DNA of 64,000 nt from Mycolicibacterium hodleri (GTDB taxonomy: Bacteria; Actinomycetota; Actinomycetes; Mycobacteriales; Mycobacteriaceae): assembly GCF_025822245.1 (NCBI RefSeq), contig NZ_JACKTL010000073.1:155333-219332 (forward strand), read 5' to 3'. Numbering within the stretch: position 1 is the first letter of the stretch; every line of letters begins with the position of its first letter. The position numbers and the translations under genes are program-made. The notes beneath the pieces were generated by a model that worked only from the letters and a program-made list of their open reading frames with translations, made no database searches and was not told the DNA's origin. This document shows, piece after piece, positions 41,444-49,611 of the stretch.

Positions 41444-43031
41444 CGTCGACGAGCTGACCACCGACGTCTTGGTCGTCGGGGGTGGACCGGCCGCGACCTG
41501 GGCGGCCATCTCCGCCGCGGAGGCCGGAAGCCGAGTCACCCTGGTGGACAAGGGCTTCTGCGGAACCAGCGGCGCCACGGCCGCCGGTGGCAACAATCTG
41601 TGGCTGATCCCGCGGGGCCGGCGCCGAGAGGAATCGGTCCGCGAATCCGAGGTGGCCGCAGGCGGACTCACCGACTCGGAGTGGATGTTCCGCGTCCTCG
41701 CCACGTCGTGGGACCGCGTCGAGGAGTTGGCGCAGTGGGGCTACCCCTTCCCGTCCGCGCCCGACGGTCAGCCCCTGCGCAGCAGCCTGCAGGGCCCCGA
41801 ATACATGCGCCGCATGCGCCGCAAGGCCCACCGCAGCGGCGTCCGCATCTTGGACCACCACCCCGCCCTGGAGTTGCGCACCGACGCCGAGGGCGTCGTC
41901 GACGGGGCCAGGGGGATCGCCCGCCAGGACGACGGGCGGCCATGGCAGATCTCGGCGGGCGCCGTGGTGCTGGCGACGGGCGGGACCGCCTTCCTGTCCG
42001 GGACGTTCGGCACCAACGTCGACACCGGGGACGGGCTGCTGATGGCCGCCGAACTGGGCGCCAGCCTGTCCGGCATGGAATTCTCCGGCGCCTATGCGTT
42101 GGCGCCGGAATGGGGCGTCCACACCAAGGGCCGAATGCTGCAGTGGGCCAGCTTCTACGACGAGTTCGGCCGACCGTTGGCCACCGAGCTCGGACTGGGC
42201 GGGCGCCAAGACGCCCAGCGCGTGTTGACCCAGGGGCGCCGGGTGTTCGCCCGACTGGACCGGGCCCCCCTCGAGATGCGTCAGACGATGCGAGACGCCC
42301 AACCCAACTACTTCCTGCCGCTCGACAAGGCTGGCATCGATCCGTTCACCACCGCCTACCCGATCCGAATGATCCACGAGGGCTCGGTCCGCGGCACGGG
42401 CGGCCTGCGTCTGACCGGACCCGATTGTGCGACAACGGTTCCCGGCCTCTTCGCCGCGGGCGACGCCGCGACGCGCGAATTGATCACCGGAGCGGTCAGC
42501 GGTGGGGGCAGCCGCAACGGTTCGTGGGCGATCGCGTCGGGCACGTTCGCCGGCCGCGGGGCGGCGGAGTTCAGCCGCGGGCGGGCCCGCACGGCCGGGC
42601 ACCCGCCGGTGGAACCGGGTCTGGGCATCCGGCCCGGACGCGCCGGAGCGCCGACCGTCGACGACGTCGTCCGCGCCGCCCAATCCCACGTGCTGCCGCC
42701 CCTGCGCAGCTTCCTGAAGTCGGCGGACCGGCTCACCGAGTCCGCCGCCGCGCTGGAGGGCCTGTGGCGCGACGTGTCCGAGGGGCTGGCGCCGGTGCCC
42801 CGTCGCGCCGCCTACAAGCCGCGCCAGGCGGTCGCCATGGTCGCCGCGGCCAGGTGGATCACCGCGTCGTCGTTGGCCAGGACGGAGAGTCGCGGGCTGC
42901 ACCGTCGCGAGGACCTCCCGACCCGCGACCACCGCCTCGACCACCGAATCCTGGTGGGCGGCCTGGACGAGGTGTGGACGGCTCCCGATCCGGTGCTCCC
43001 CCACCTCGTTTCCTCGGAGTCCGCGGCGTGA
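41427..43031 (+). CDS. Fumarate reductase/APS reductase-like FAD flavoprotein
   Basis: The product (534 residues from ATG 41427) belongs to the SdhA/FrdA/AprA flavoprotein superfamily: N-terminal dinucleotide fold 'DVLVVGGGPAATWAAISAAEAGSRVTLVDKG' region (13-43), 'GTSGATAAGGNN', 'GAVVLATGGTAFLSGTFGTNVDTGDGLLMAAELGASLSGMEF' region, 'GTGGLRLTGPDCATTVPGLFAAGDAA' region and a helical C-terminus ending in a typical 'ESRGLHRREDLPTRD'. It is shorter than APS reductase AprA (about 620) and has no quinone-anchor partners. It is translated with a ferredoxin (GTGA overlap) and after a sulfonate-type importer, so a redox reaction on the imported compound is likely. Substrate unknown. Confidence 0.8.
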   Translation: MTSPRDVDELTTDVLVVGGGPAATWAAISAAEAGSRVTLVDKGFCGTSGATAAGGNNLWLIPRGRRREESVRESEVAAGGLTDSEWMFRVLATSWDRVEELAQWGYPFPSAPDGQPLRSSLQGPEYMRRMRRKAHRSGVRILDHHPALELRTDAEGVVDGARGIARQDDGRPWQISAGAVVLATGGTAFLSGTFGTNVDTGDGLLMAAELGASLSGMEFSGAYALAPEWGVHTKGRMLQWASFYDEFGRPLATELGLGGRQDAQRVLTQGRRVFARLDRAPLEMRQTMRDAQPNYFLPLDKAGIDPFTTAYPIRMIHEGSVRGTGGLRLTGPDCATTVPGLFAAGDAATRELITGAVSGGGSRNGSWAIASGTFAGRGAAEFSRGRARTAGHPPVEPGLGIRPGRAGAPTVDDVVRAAQSHVLPPLRSFLKSADRLTESAAALEGLWRDVSEGLAPVPRRAAYKPRQAVAMVAAARWITASSLARTESRGLHRREDLPTRDHRLDHRILVGGLDEVWTAPDPVLPHLVSSESAA

Positions 43032-43432
43032 TCGAGATCGTCAGCGCGGCGGCGTGCATCGCATGCGACCTCTGCGTAAAGGTGTGTCCGACGGACGTAT
43101 TCGACCGGGGCGAGGACGGGGTGCCGGTCATCGCCCGGCAATCCGACTGCCAGACGTGCTTCATGTGCGAGGCGTACTGCCCGACCGACGCGCTCTACGT
43201 CTCTCCCGTCTCGGCACCGGTGGCGTCGGACAGCCCGCACGCCGACGAACACGCCGTCGCCCGGAGCGGACTGCTCGGCGGCTATCGCGCGATGATCGGC
43301 TGGGGTCGGGGCCGCACCGCTGGCGCCCTCCTCGACCAGAACCCGTTGCTCGGCAAGGTGCCACCGCTGGCGGAGCCGCGACTACCGGTTCCCGCCGAGC
43401 TCGTCGACGGGCCGTGGAACCACCCGGATTAG
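43028..43432 (+). CDS. 2x[4Fe-4S] ferredoxin-like subunit, AprB-like
   Basis: The product (134 residues from GTG 43028) has two CxxCxxCxxxC clusters: C10, C13, C16, C20 ('CIACDLCVKVCP') and C41, C44, C47, C51 ('CQTCFMCEAYCP'), followed by an 80-residue tail ending WNHPD. Such a tail is seen in AprB, where it wraps the flavoprotein. The flavoprotein and this protein probably form a complex. Its end overlaps the convergent uvrD1 end by 4 bases. Confidence 0.88.
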   Translation: MIEIVSAAACIACDLCVKVCPTDVFDRGEDGVPVIARQSDCQTCFMCEAYCPTDALYVSPVSAPVASDSPHADEHAVARSGLLGGYRAMIGWGRGRTAGALLDQNPLLGKVPPLAEPRLPVPAELVDGPWNHPD

Positions 43433-45747
43433 AGCTTTTGAATCGGCGCGTGGTTGTGCATCAGCTTGACCCGGCCCGCGCTGCCGAAGTCGATGAGCGA
43501 CATCGCGGATTCACCCATGCCGGACACTTCCTCCACCCGGCCGAGACCGTACTTGTCGTGCGTGACGCGGTCGCCGGGCTCCAGCGTGATCGCCGGCCGG
43601 TTCCGGGCGCCCGACGTGCGGGCCGGCGCGGGCCGCGGCGTACCGAACCGTCCGGCCCCGCTGACCGGTACGCCGAACGACGACTGCGGCGCCTCCACCC
43701 GCCGCCAGTCGATGAGCTCCTGCGGAATCTCGCGCAGGAACCGCGATTCGGGGTTGAGCATCGGCTGACCCCACGACGACCGCACCTTCGCGCGGCTCAG
43801 GTACAGCCGTTGCCGGGCGCGGGTGATGCCGACGTAGGCAAGCCGTCGCTCCTCGGACAGCTCCATCGGGTCGCCGAGGGCACGCATGTGCGGGAACATG
43901 CCGTCCTCCCACCCGGTGACGAACACCATCGGGAACTCCAGGCCCTTCGCGGTGTGCAACGTCATCATCGTCACGACGCCGGACCCCTCGTCGGGGATGC
44001 CGTCCGCGTCGGCCACCAGCGACACGCGCTCCAGGAACTGGGCCAGCACGCCGGTGTCGGGCACGTCCTCGTCCTGAAGCTCGGGATCCTCCTCGCGCAG
44101 CGCCGCGGCGTTGGCCGCGTCGATGCTGTATTCGTGTGCGACGCTGACCAATTCGTTGAGGTTGTCAAGCCGCGCCAGATCTTGGGGATCACTCGACGCC
44201 TCGAGCTCGCGGCGGTATCCGGTGCGTTCGAGGACGGCCTCGACCAGGTTGCCCAGCTCGTCGCCGAGTAGACCGCGCAACTCGTCGAGCAGCGCGACGA
44301 AGGCGGCGATCGCCTTCTCGGAGCGCGTGTTCAGCATGGGCACCCGGCCTTCGGCGGCGGCCTGCAAGCTGTCGTTGAACGAACCGCCGGTGTTCTCCGC
44401 GTGGACCGCGACGCACGCCTCGGCGCGGTCGCCGATCCCCCGGCGCGGGGTGTTGAGGATGCGTCGCATGCTGACGGCGTCACCGGGGTTGTCCAGCACG
44501 CGAAGGTAGGCCACGATGTCGCGGATCTCCTTGCGCTCGTAGAACCGGACGCCACCCACGACCTTGTACGGGATGCCCGCCCTGATGAACACGTCTTCGA
44601 CGGCACGCGAGCTGTTGTTGGTGCGATAGAAGACGGCGACGTCGGAGTAGTTCACGTCACCGCGAGAGGTGAGCGACTCGATCTCCTCGGCGATGAACCG
44701 CGCCTCGTCGTGTTCGTTGTCGGCGACGTAGCCGACGATCAGCTCGCCTTCACCGGCGTCGGTCCACAGCCGCTTGTCCCGGCGCCCGGTGTTTCGGGAG
44801 ATGACGGAATTCGCGGCGGACAGGATGTTCTGCGTCGACCGGTAGTTCTGTTCCAGCAGGATCGTCGTCGCGTTCGGGTAGTCGCGTTCGAAGTCCTCGA
44901 TGTTGCGGATGGTGGCCCCGCGGAAGGCGTAGATCGACTGGTCGGCGTCGCCGACGACGCACAACTCGGCCGGCGGAACGCCGTCGGCGCCGTCGGCCAG
45001 ATCGTGGCCGACGAGCTCTCGCACCAGCGCGTACTGAGCGTGGTTGGTGTCCTGGTATTCGTCGACCAGGATGTGCCGGAAACGACGCCGGTAGTACTGG
45101 GCGATCTGTGGGAAGGCCTGGAGAACGGCGACCGTCTCACCGATCAGGTCGTCGAAGTCGAGGGCGTTCGCGCCGCGCAGGCGGCGTTGGTATTCGGCGT
45201 AGGCCTGGGCGACGATGCGGGCGAGGTCGTCTTCGCCCTCGGACGCCTCGAAGGCCGCCTTGTCGGGATCGATCAGCTCGTTCTTGAGGTTGGAGATCGA
45301 GTTGGCCAGTAGCCGCGGCGAGTACCGCTTGGTGTCGAGCCCCATGTCCTTGGCGATCATCATCAGCAGGCGGCGCGAGTCGTCGGAGTCGTAGATCGAG
45401 AAGTTCGAGTTGAGTCCGGGGAGCAGTGACGCCTGATTGCGCAGGATGCGCACACAGGTGGAGTGGAACGTCGACACCCACATCGACCGCGCACGGGGAC
45501 CGATCAGCTCGACTACGCGCTCCCGCATCTCGGCGGCGGCCTTGTTGGTGAAGGTGATGGCCAGCACCTGCCCCACCCCGACGTCCCGGGCGGCCAGCAG
45601 GTAGGCGATGCGGCGCGTGAGCACCGCGGTCTTCCCCGACCCGGCGCCCGCGACGATCAGCAGGGGCGAGCCCTCGTGCAGCACCGCCTTGCGCTGCTGT
45701 GGGTTGAGCCCGTCCAGCAGTTGATCCGTCTCAGTAGCGATCGTCAT
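43429..45747 (-). CDS. uvrD1: ATP-dependent DNA helicase UvrD1 (PcrA-like)
   Basis: The product (772 residues) is an SF1A helicase. Motif I is 'AGAGSGKTAVLTRRIAYLL' (about 33-51), Ia 'AITFTNKAAAEMRERV', II 'HILVDEYQDTNHAQYALV', III 'CVVGDADQSIYAFRGA', IV 'LEQNYRSTQNIL', V 'TMMTLHTAKGLEFPMVFVTG', VI 'RRLAYVGITRARQRLYL', and a C-terminal Ku-interacting-type tail ('VTHDKYGLGRVEEVSG'). In mycobacteria UvrD1 works with Ku and in nucleotide excision repair. It corresponds to Rv0949; divergent from chorismate mutase. Confidence 0.97.
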   Translation of the reverse strand: MTIATETDQLLDGLNPQQRKAVLHEGSPLLIVAGAGSGKTAVLTRRIAYLLAARDVGVGQVLAITFTNKAAAEMRERVVELIGPRARSMWVSTFHSTCVRILRNQASLLPGLNSNFSIYDSDDSRRLLMMIAKDMGLDTKRYSPRLLANSISNLKNELIDPDKAAFEASEGEDDLARIVAQAYAEYQRRLRGANALDFDDLIGETVAVLQAFPQIAQYYRRRFRHILVDEYQDTNHAQYALVRELVGHDLADGADGVPPAELCVVGDADQSIYAFRGATIRNIEDFERDYPNATTILLEQNYRSTQNILSAANSVISRNTGRRDKRLWTDAGEGELIVGYVADNEHDEARFIAEEIESLTSRGDVNYSDVAVFYRTNNSSRAVEDVFIRAGIPYKVVGGVRFYERKEIRDIVAYLRVLDNPGDAVSMRRILNTPRRGIGDRAEACVAVHAENTGGSFNDSLQAAAEGRVPMLNTRSEKAIAAFVALLDELRGLLGDELGNLVEAVLERTGYRRELEASSDPQDLARLDNLNELVSVAHEYSIDAANAAALREEDPELQDEDVPDTGVLAQFLERVSLVADADGIPDEGSGVVTMMTLHTAKGLEFPMVFVTGWEDGMFPHMRALGDPMELSEERRLAYVGITRARQRLYLSRAKVRSSWGQPMLNPESRFLREIPQELIDWRRVEAPQSSFGVPVSGAGRFGTPRPAPARTSGARNRPAITLEPGDRVTHDKYGLGRVEEVSGMGESAMSLIDFGSAGRVKLMHNHAPIQKL

Positions 45748-45845
45748 GTCGGATTCAACTTACCGCTGACCAGAGACACCGCGACGGTGCCGCGCATCGG
45801 AACCGTTCTTTGCGCGGACGTGGCCCTTGGTGGCACACTCGATCC

Positions 45846-45905
45846 GTGCTCGATGTGCAGGGACGATTTCCGTACGGATACCGGCTGCCGGTGTCCGTGG
45901 TCTAG
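45846..45905 (+). CDS. Possible leader peptide (19 codons) before chorismate mutase
   Basis: A short frame starting GTG at 45846 encodes a 19-residue peptide containing F-P-Y-G-Y in codons 8-12 (TTT, TAC, TAC) and ends at TAG. A hairpin can form over its second half (ACGGATACCGGC with GCCGGTGTCCGT), and a strong terminator-like stem begins 13 bases after the stop. One Phe and two Tyr codons before a Phe/Tyr-pathway gene is what ribosome-mediated attenuation would require. There is no clear Shine-Dalgarno and such short frames can arise by chance. Confidence 0.35.
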   Translation: MLDVQGRFPYGYRLPVSVV

Positions 45906-45918
45906 CTGCTTGCCCTTC

Positions 45919-45960
45919 AGCCCCGCGGTCCGCTTCCGGATCCGGGGCTCTTTCTCTTTC
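45919..45960 (+). terminator. Terminator-like stem (possible attenuator) before chorismate mutase
   Basis: AGCCCCG pairs with CGGGGCT, continued by GGTCCG with CGGATC (one G-U pair and one bulged base), over a 4-base loop CTTC. The stem is followed by CTTTCTCTTTC, a U-rich tail. It lies 62 bases before the chorismate mutase ATG on the same strand and 170 bases from the divergent uvrD1 start, so it would end transcripts before the gene it precedes. CCGTGG (45895-45900) can pair with CCGCGG (45923-45928) as an alternative, anti-terminator fold. Confidence 0.6.
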
Positions 45961-46021
45961 GCGTGAGGCCCGTATTCGGATGAGACCAGAACCCACCCGA
46001 GAAGACGATGCGGAGTCAGAC

Positions 46022-46285
46022 ATGAGTGTCGAAACCGAACCCACACCCAACATCGACGAGCTGCGCTTGGAGATCGACCGGCTCGACGCCGAGATCCTGG
46101 CCGCCGTCCAGCGGCGTGCCGAGGTGTCGCAGACGATCGGCAAGGCCAGGATGGCCTCCGGCGGCACGCGGCTGGTGCACAGCCGCGAGATGAAGGTCAT
46201 CGAGCGATACAGCTCGCTCGGACCCGAGGGCAAGGATCTCGCCATGATTCTGCTGCGACTCGGCCGCGGTCGCCTCGGCCACTAG
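46022..46285 (+). CDS. Chorismate mutase, AroQ type (Rv0948c-like)
   Basis: The product (87 residues from ATG 46022) is an all-helical AroQ-delta chorismate mutase: 'NIDELRLEIDRLDAEILAAVQRRAEVSQTIGKARMASGGTRLVHSREMKVIERY' region and the C-terminal 'LLRLGRGRLGH', which in M. tuberculosis docks on DAHP synthase (AroG) and is activated by it, making the pair sensitive to Phe/Tyr/Trp. ATG 46022 has GGAG 8 bases before it; ATG 45980 (MRPEPTRED) is the counterpart of the longer Rv0948c annotation and would give 101 residues. A terminator-like stem lies just upstream. Confidence 0.92.
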   Translation: MSVETEPTPNIDELRLEIDRLDAEILAAVQRRAEVSQTIGKARMASGGTRLVHSREMKVIERYSSLGPEGKDLAMILLRLGRGRLGH

Positions 46286-46293
46286 CGCCGACC

Positions 46294-46342
46294 GTGCGGG
46301 TTGTGGACGCGCGAAGCCGCGATTGGCGTCCACAACCCACAC
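46294..46342. terminator. Long hairpin between convergent chorismate mutase and dehydrogenase genes
   Basis: GTGCGGGTTGTGGACGC (46294-46310) pairs with GCGTCCACAACCCACAC (46326-46342) with one mismatch around a 15-base loop. It is centred in the 71-base gap between the two convergent genes. No T-run is present, so it would act as a Rho-independent-like barrier only if mycobacterial 'I-shaped' terminators without U-tails are accepted; it may instead protect mRNA ends. Confidence 0.65.
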
Positions 46343-46356
46343 ACTGGGCGAGCGCC

Positions 46357-47805
46357 CTAGTTCGTCAGCGCGATGTACTTCGTGTCGAGGTACTCCTCGA
46401 TGCCCTCGGTGCCGCCTTCACGCCCGAAGCCGGATTCCTTGACGCCGCCGAAGGGGGCGGCCGGGTCGGAGATGACGCCGCGGTTGACGCCGACCATGCC
46501 CGCCTCGATGGCCTCGGCGACGCGTAGCGCGCGGTCCAGCCCCTGCGTGTAGATGTAGGCCGCCAGCCCGTACTCGGTGGCGTTGGCCGCCGCGATGCCC
46601 TCCTCCTCGGTGTCGAATCCGATGACGGGAGCGACCGGGCCGAACACCTCCTCCTTGAAGATGCGCGCGGTCGCGGGGACCTCGGACAGCACGGTCGCCG
46701 GGTAGAAGTGGCCCGGCCCCTCCGGCGCCACCCCGCCGACGGCGACCGTCGCACCCTTGGACACGGCGTCGGACACCAGGTCCTCGACGGTGGCGACCTG
46801 CTTGGCGCTGATCAGCGGGCCCAGTTTCGAGGACTCCTCCAGCCCGTTGCCGAGAGTGAACTCGCTCATCCTCTTGACGAGCTTCTCGGTGAACTCCGCG
46901 CGGACCGCGTTGGCGACGTGGAAGCGGTTCGACGCCGTGCAGGCCTCACCGCCGTTGCGCATCTTGGCCAGCAGCGCGCCTTCGACCGCGGCGTCGACGT
47001 CCGCGTCGTCGAACACGACGAACGGCGCGTTGCCACCCAACTCCATCGACAGCCGCAGCAGCTTGTCGGCGCTCTGCTTCACCAGCATCTTGCCGACGCC
47101 GGTGGATCCGGTGAAGGTCAGCTTGCGCAGCCGGCCGTCGTCGATCAGCGCGGTGGTCAGCTCGCCGGCCTTGGACGTCGGCAGGATCGACAGCACGCCC
47201 TTGGGCAGCCCGGCGTCGTCCATCAGCTTGGCCAGCAAGAGCATCGTCAGCGGGGTCTCCGCCGCGGGCTTGATGATCATCGTGCAGCCCGCCGCCATCG
47301 CGGGACCGATCTTGCGGGTGCCCATCGCCAGCGGGAAGTTCCACGGCGTAATCGCCAGACACGGGCCGACCGGCTGCTTGGTGACGATGATGCGACCGGT
47401 GCCCGCTGGGCTGCGGGTGTAGCGGCCGTCGATGCGGACCGCCTCCTCGGCGAACCAACGGAAGAACTCCGAGCCGTACTTGACCTCGCCCATGCTCTCG
47501 GGGAGCACCTTGCCCATCTCCAGGGTCATCAGCGTCGCGAATTCCTCGGCGCGGGCGGTGATGGCCTCGAACACCGCGCGCAGGATCTCACCGCGTTCGC
47601 GGGGGGCGGTGGCGGCCCATTCCTTCTGCACGCCGGCGGCCGCGTCGAGTGCGGCGATGCCGTCCTCGGGCGTCGCGTCGGCGATGGTTGTCAACACCTC
47701 GTCGGTCGCGGGGTTCAGCACGTCGAAGGTCGACGACCCCTTGCGCTCCTCACCTCCGATCCACAAACCGGTCGGCACGGATGACAGGAGCTTTTCGATG
47801 TCCAT
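46357..47805 (-). CDS. NAD(P)-dependent succinate-semialdehyde dehydrogenase family
   Basis: The product (482 residues) is an aldehyde dehydrogenase of the GabD/SSADH branch: 'AITPWNFPLAMGTRKIGPAMAAGCTMIIKPA' region, 'LTFTGSTGVGKML', catalytic Glu in 'MELGGNAPFVVFDDAD', catalytic Cys in 'MRNGGEACTASNRF', and 'EEVFGPVAPVIGFDTEEE'. It would oxidise succinic semialdehyde to succinate, feeding the TCA cycle. The ATG at 47805 has no strong ribosome site. It is divergent from pgi with 49 bases between them. Confidence 0.9.
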   Translation of the reverse strand: MDIEKLLSSVPTGLWIGGEERKGSSTFDVLNPATDEVLTTIADATPEDGIAALDAAAGVQKEWAATAPRERGEILRAVFEAITARAEEFATLMTLEMGKVLPESMGEVKYGSEFFRWFAEEAVRIDGRYTRSPAGTGRIIVTKQPVGPCLAITPWNFPLAMGTRKIGPAMAAGCTMIIKPAAETPLTMLLLAKLMDDAGLPKGVLSILPTSKAGELTTALIDDGRLRKLTFTGSTGVGKMLVKQSADKLLRLSMELGGNAPFVVFDDADVDAAVEGALLAKMRNGGEACTASNRFHVANAVRAEFTEKLVKRMSEFTLGNGLEESSKLGPLISAKQVATVEDLVSDAVSKGATVAVGGVAPEGPGHFYPATVLSEVPATARIFKEEVFGPVAPVIGFDTEEEGIAAANATEYGLAAYIYTQGLDRALRVAEAIEAGMVGVNRGVISDPAAPFGGVKESGFGREGGTEGIEEYLDTKYIALTN

Positions 47806-47854
47806 ACGTCCATCATTTACACCCTCGAAAGCGACGCCGCACTAGGGTCGAGAT

Positions 47855-49522
47855 ATGAGTGCCGAGACCGTCCAGATTTCCGACATCACCGCGACTCCGG
47901 CGTGGAACGCATTGGTTCGCCATCACCAGGAGATCGGGGACAAGCACCTGCGGGAGTTCTTCGCCGAGGACCCCGCCCGCGGTCGCGAGCTGACGCTCAC
48001 CCTCGGCGATCTCTACGTCGACTACAGCAAGCACCGGGTGACGCGGGAGACGCTCGCCCTGCTCGTCGACCTCGCCAAGGCCGCCGATGTGGAGGCCAAG
48101 CGCGACGCCATGTTCGCCGGCGTACACATCAACACCTCCGAGGATCGCGCGGTGCTGCACACGGCGCTGCGGCTGCCCAAGGACGCCACCCTGACCGTCG
48201 ACGGGCAGGACGTCGTCGCCGACGTGCACGAGGTGCTCGACGCGATGGGGTCCTTCACCGACGAACTGCGCAGCGGTGAATGGACGGGCGCCACCGGCGA
48301 GCGCATCACGACCGTCGTCAACATCGGCATCGGCGGCTCGGACCTGGGTCCGGTGATGGTGTACCAGGCGCTGCGCCACTACGCCGACGCCGGCGTCTCG
48401 GCGCGCTTCGTGTCCAACGTCGACCCCGCCGACCTGGTCGCCAAGCTCGACGGGCTGAACCCCGCGACGACGCTGTTCATCGTGGCCTCGAAGACGTTCT
48501 CGACGCTGGAGACGCTGACCAACGCGACCGCGGCCCGCCGCTGGCTGACCGACGCGCTCGGCGACGAGGCGGTGTCCAAGCACTTCGTCGCGGTGTCCAC
48601 CAACGCGAAGCTGGTCTCCGAGTTCGGCATCAACACCGCCAACATGTTCGGCTTCTGGGACTGGGTCGGCGGCCGCTACTCGGTGGACTCGGCGATCGGG
48701 TTGTCGGTGATGGCGGTGATCGGCAAGGAGCGCTTCGCCGAGTTCCTCGCCGGCTTCCACATCGTCGACGAGCACTTCCGCACCACCCCGCTGGAAGCCA
48801 ATGCGCCTGTGCTGCTTGGCCTCATCGGGCTCTGGTACAACGAGTTCTTCGACGCGCAGTCCCGCGTCGTCCTGCCGTACTCCAACGACATGGCCCGTTT
48901 CGCCGCGTACCTGCAGCAGCTGACGATGGAGTCCAACGGCAAGTCGGTGCGCGCCGACGGCACCCCCGTCACCACGTCGACCGGCGAAATCTATTGGGGC
49001 GAACCAGGAACCAACGGCCAGCATGCGTTCTACCAACTCCTGCACCAGGGCACGCGGCTGATCCCGGCCGACTTCATCGGGTTCTCCCAGCCCACCGACG
49101 ACCTGCCCACCCGGGACGGCACCGGCAGCATGCACGACCTGCTGATGAGCAACTTCTTCGCCCAGACCAAGGTGCTGGCGTTCGGCAAGACCGCCGAGGA
49201 GATCGCCGACGAAGGCACCAAGCCCGAGGTGGTTCCCCACAAGGTGATGCCTGGCAACCGGCCCAGCACCTCGATCCTGGCGACCAAGTTGACGCCGTCG
49301 GTGGTCGGTCAGCTGGTCGCCCTCTACGAACACCAGGTGTTCACCGAGGGCGTCATCTGGGGCATCGACTCCTTCGACCAGTGGGGTGTGGAACTCGGCA
49401 AGACGCAGGCGAATTCACTGCTGCCCGTGCTCACCGAGGACGCCGCGCCGGAGGAGCAGTCGGACAGCTCGACCGACGCGCTGGTGCGCCACTACCGGGC
49501 CGAGCGCGGCAGGTCTGCCTAA
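47855..49522 (+). CDS. pgi: Glucose-6-phosphate isomerase
   Basis: PGI (555 residues) interconverts glucose-6-P and fructose-6-P. 'NIGIGGSDLGPVMVYQAL', 'FIVASKTFSTLETLTN', 'GRYSVDSAIGLSVM', 'WGEPGTNGQHAFYQLLHQGT' (PGI signature and active-site His) and 'EHQVFTEGVIWGIDSFDQWGVELGK' region are all intact and the length is standard. It matches Rv0946c. ATG start, divergent from the dehydrogenase gene. Confidence 0.97.
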   Translation: MSAETVQISDITATPAWNALVRHHQEIGDKHLREFFAEDPARGRELTLTLGDLYVDYSKHRVTRETLALLVDLAKAADVEAKRDAMFAGVHINTSEDRAVLHTALRLPKDATLTVDGQDVVADVHEVLDAMGSFTDELRSGEWTGATGERITTVVNIGIGGSDLGPVMVYQALRHYADAGVSARFVSNVDPADLVAKLDGLNPATTLFIVASKTFSTLETLTNATAARRWLTDALGDEAVSKHFVAVSTNAKLVSEFGINTANMFGFWDWVGGRYSVDSAIGLSVMAVIGKERFAEFLAGFHIVDEHFRTTPLEANAPVLLGLIGLWYNEFFDAQSRVVLPYSNDMARFAAYLQQLTMESNGKSVRADGTPVTTSTGEIYWGEPGTNGQHAFYQLLHQGTRLIPADFIGFSQPTDDLPTRDGTGSMHDLLMSNFFAQTKVLAFGKTAEEIADEGTKPEVVPHKVMPGNRPSTSILATKLTPSVVGQLVALYEHQVFTEGVIWGIDSFDQWGVELGKTQANSLLPVLTEDAAPEEQSDSSTDALVRHYRAERGRSA

Positions 49523-49611
49523 CGCGCCGACGATCTCCAGCGCATCTACACGAGATCTCCAAGCAGCGAAGGTGCGTCCGGACGACCATCGATCTCGTGA
49601 CCAACGAATCG

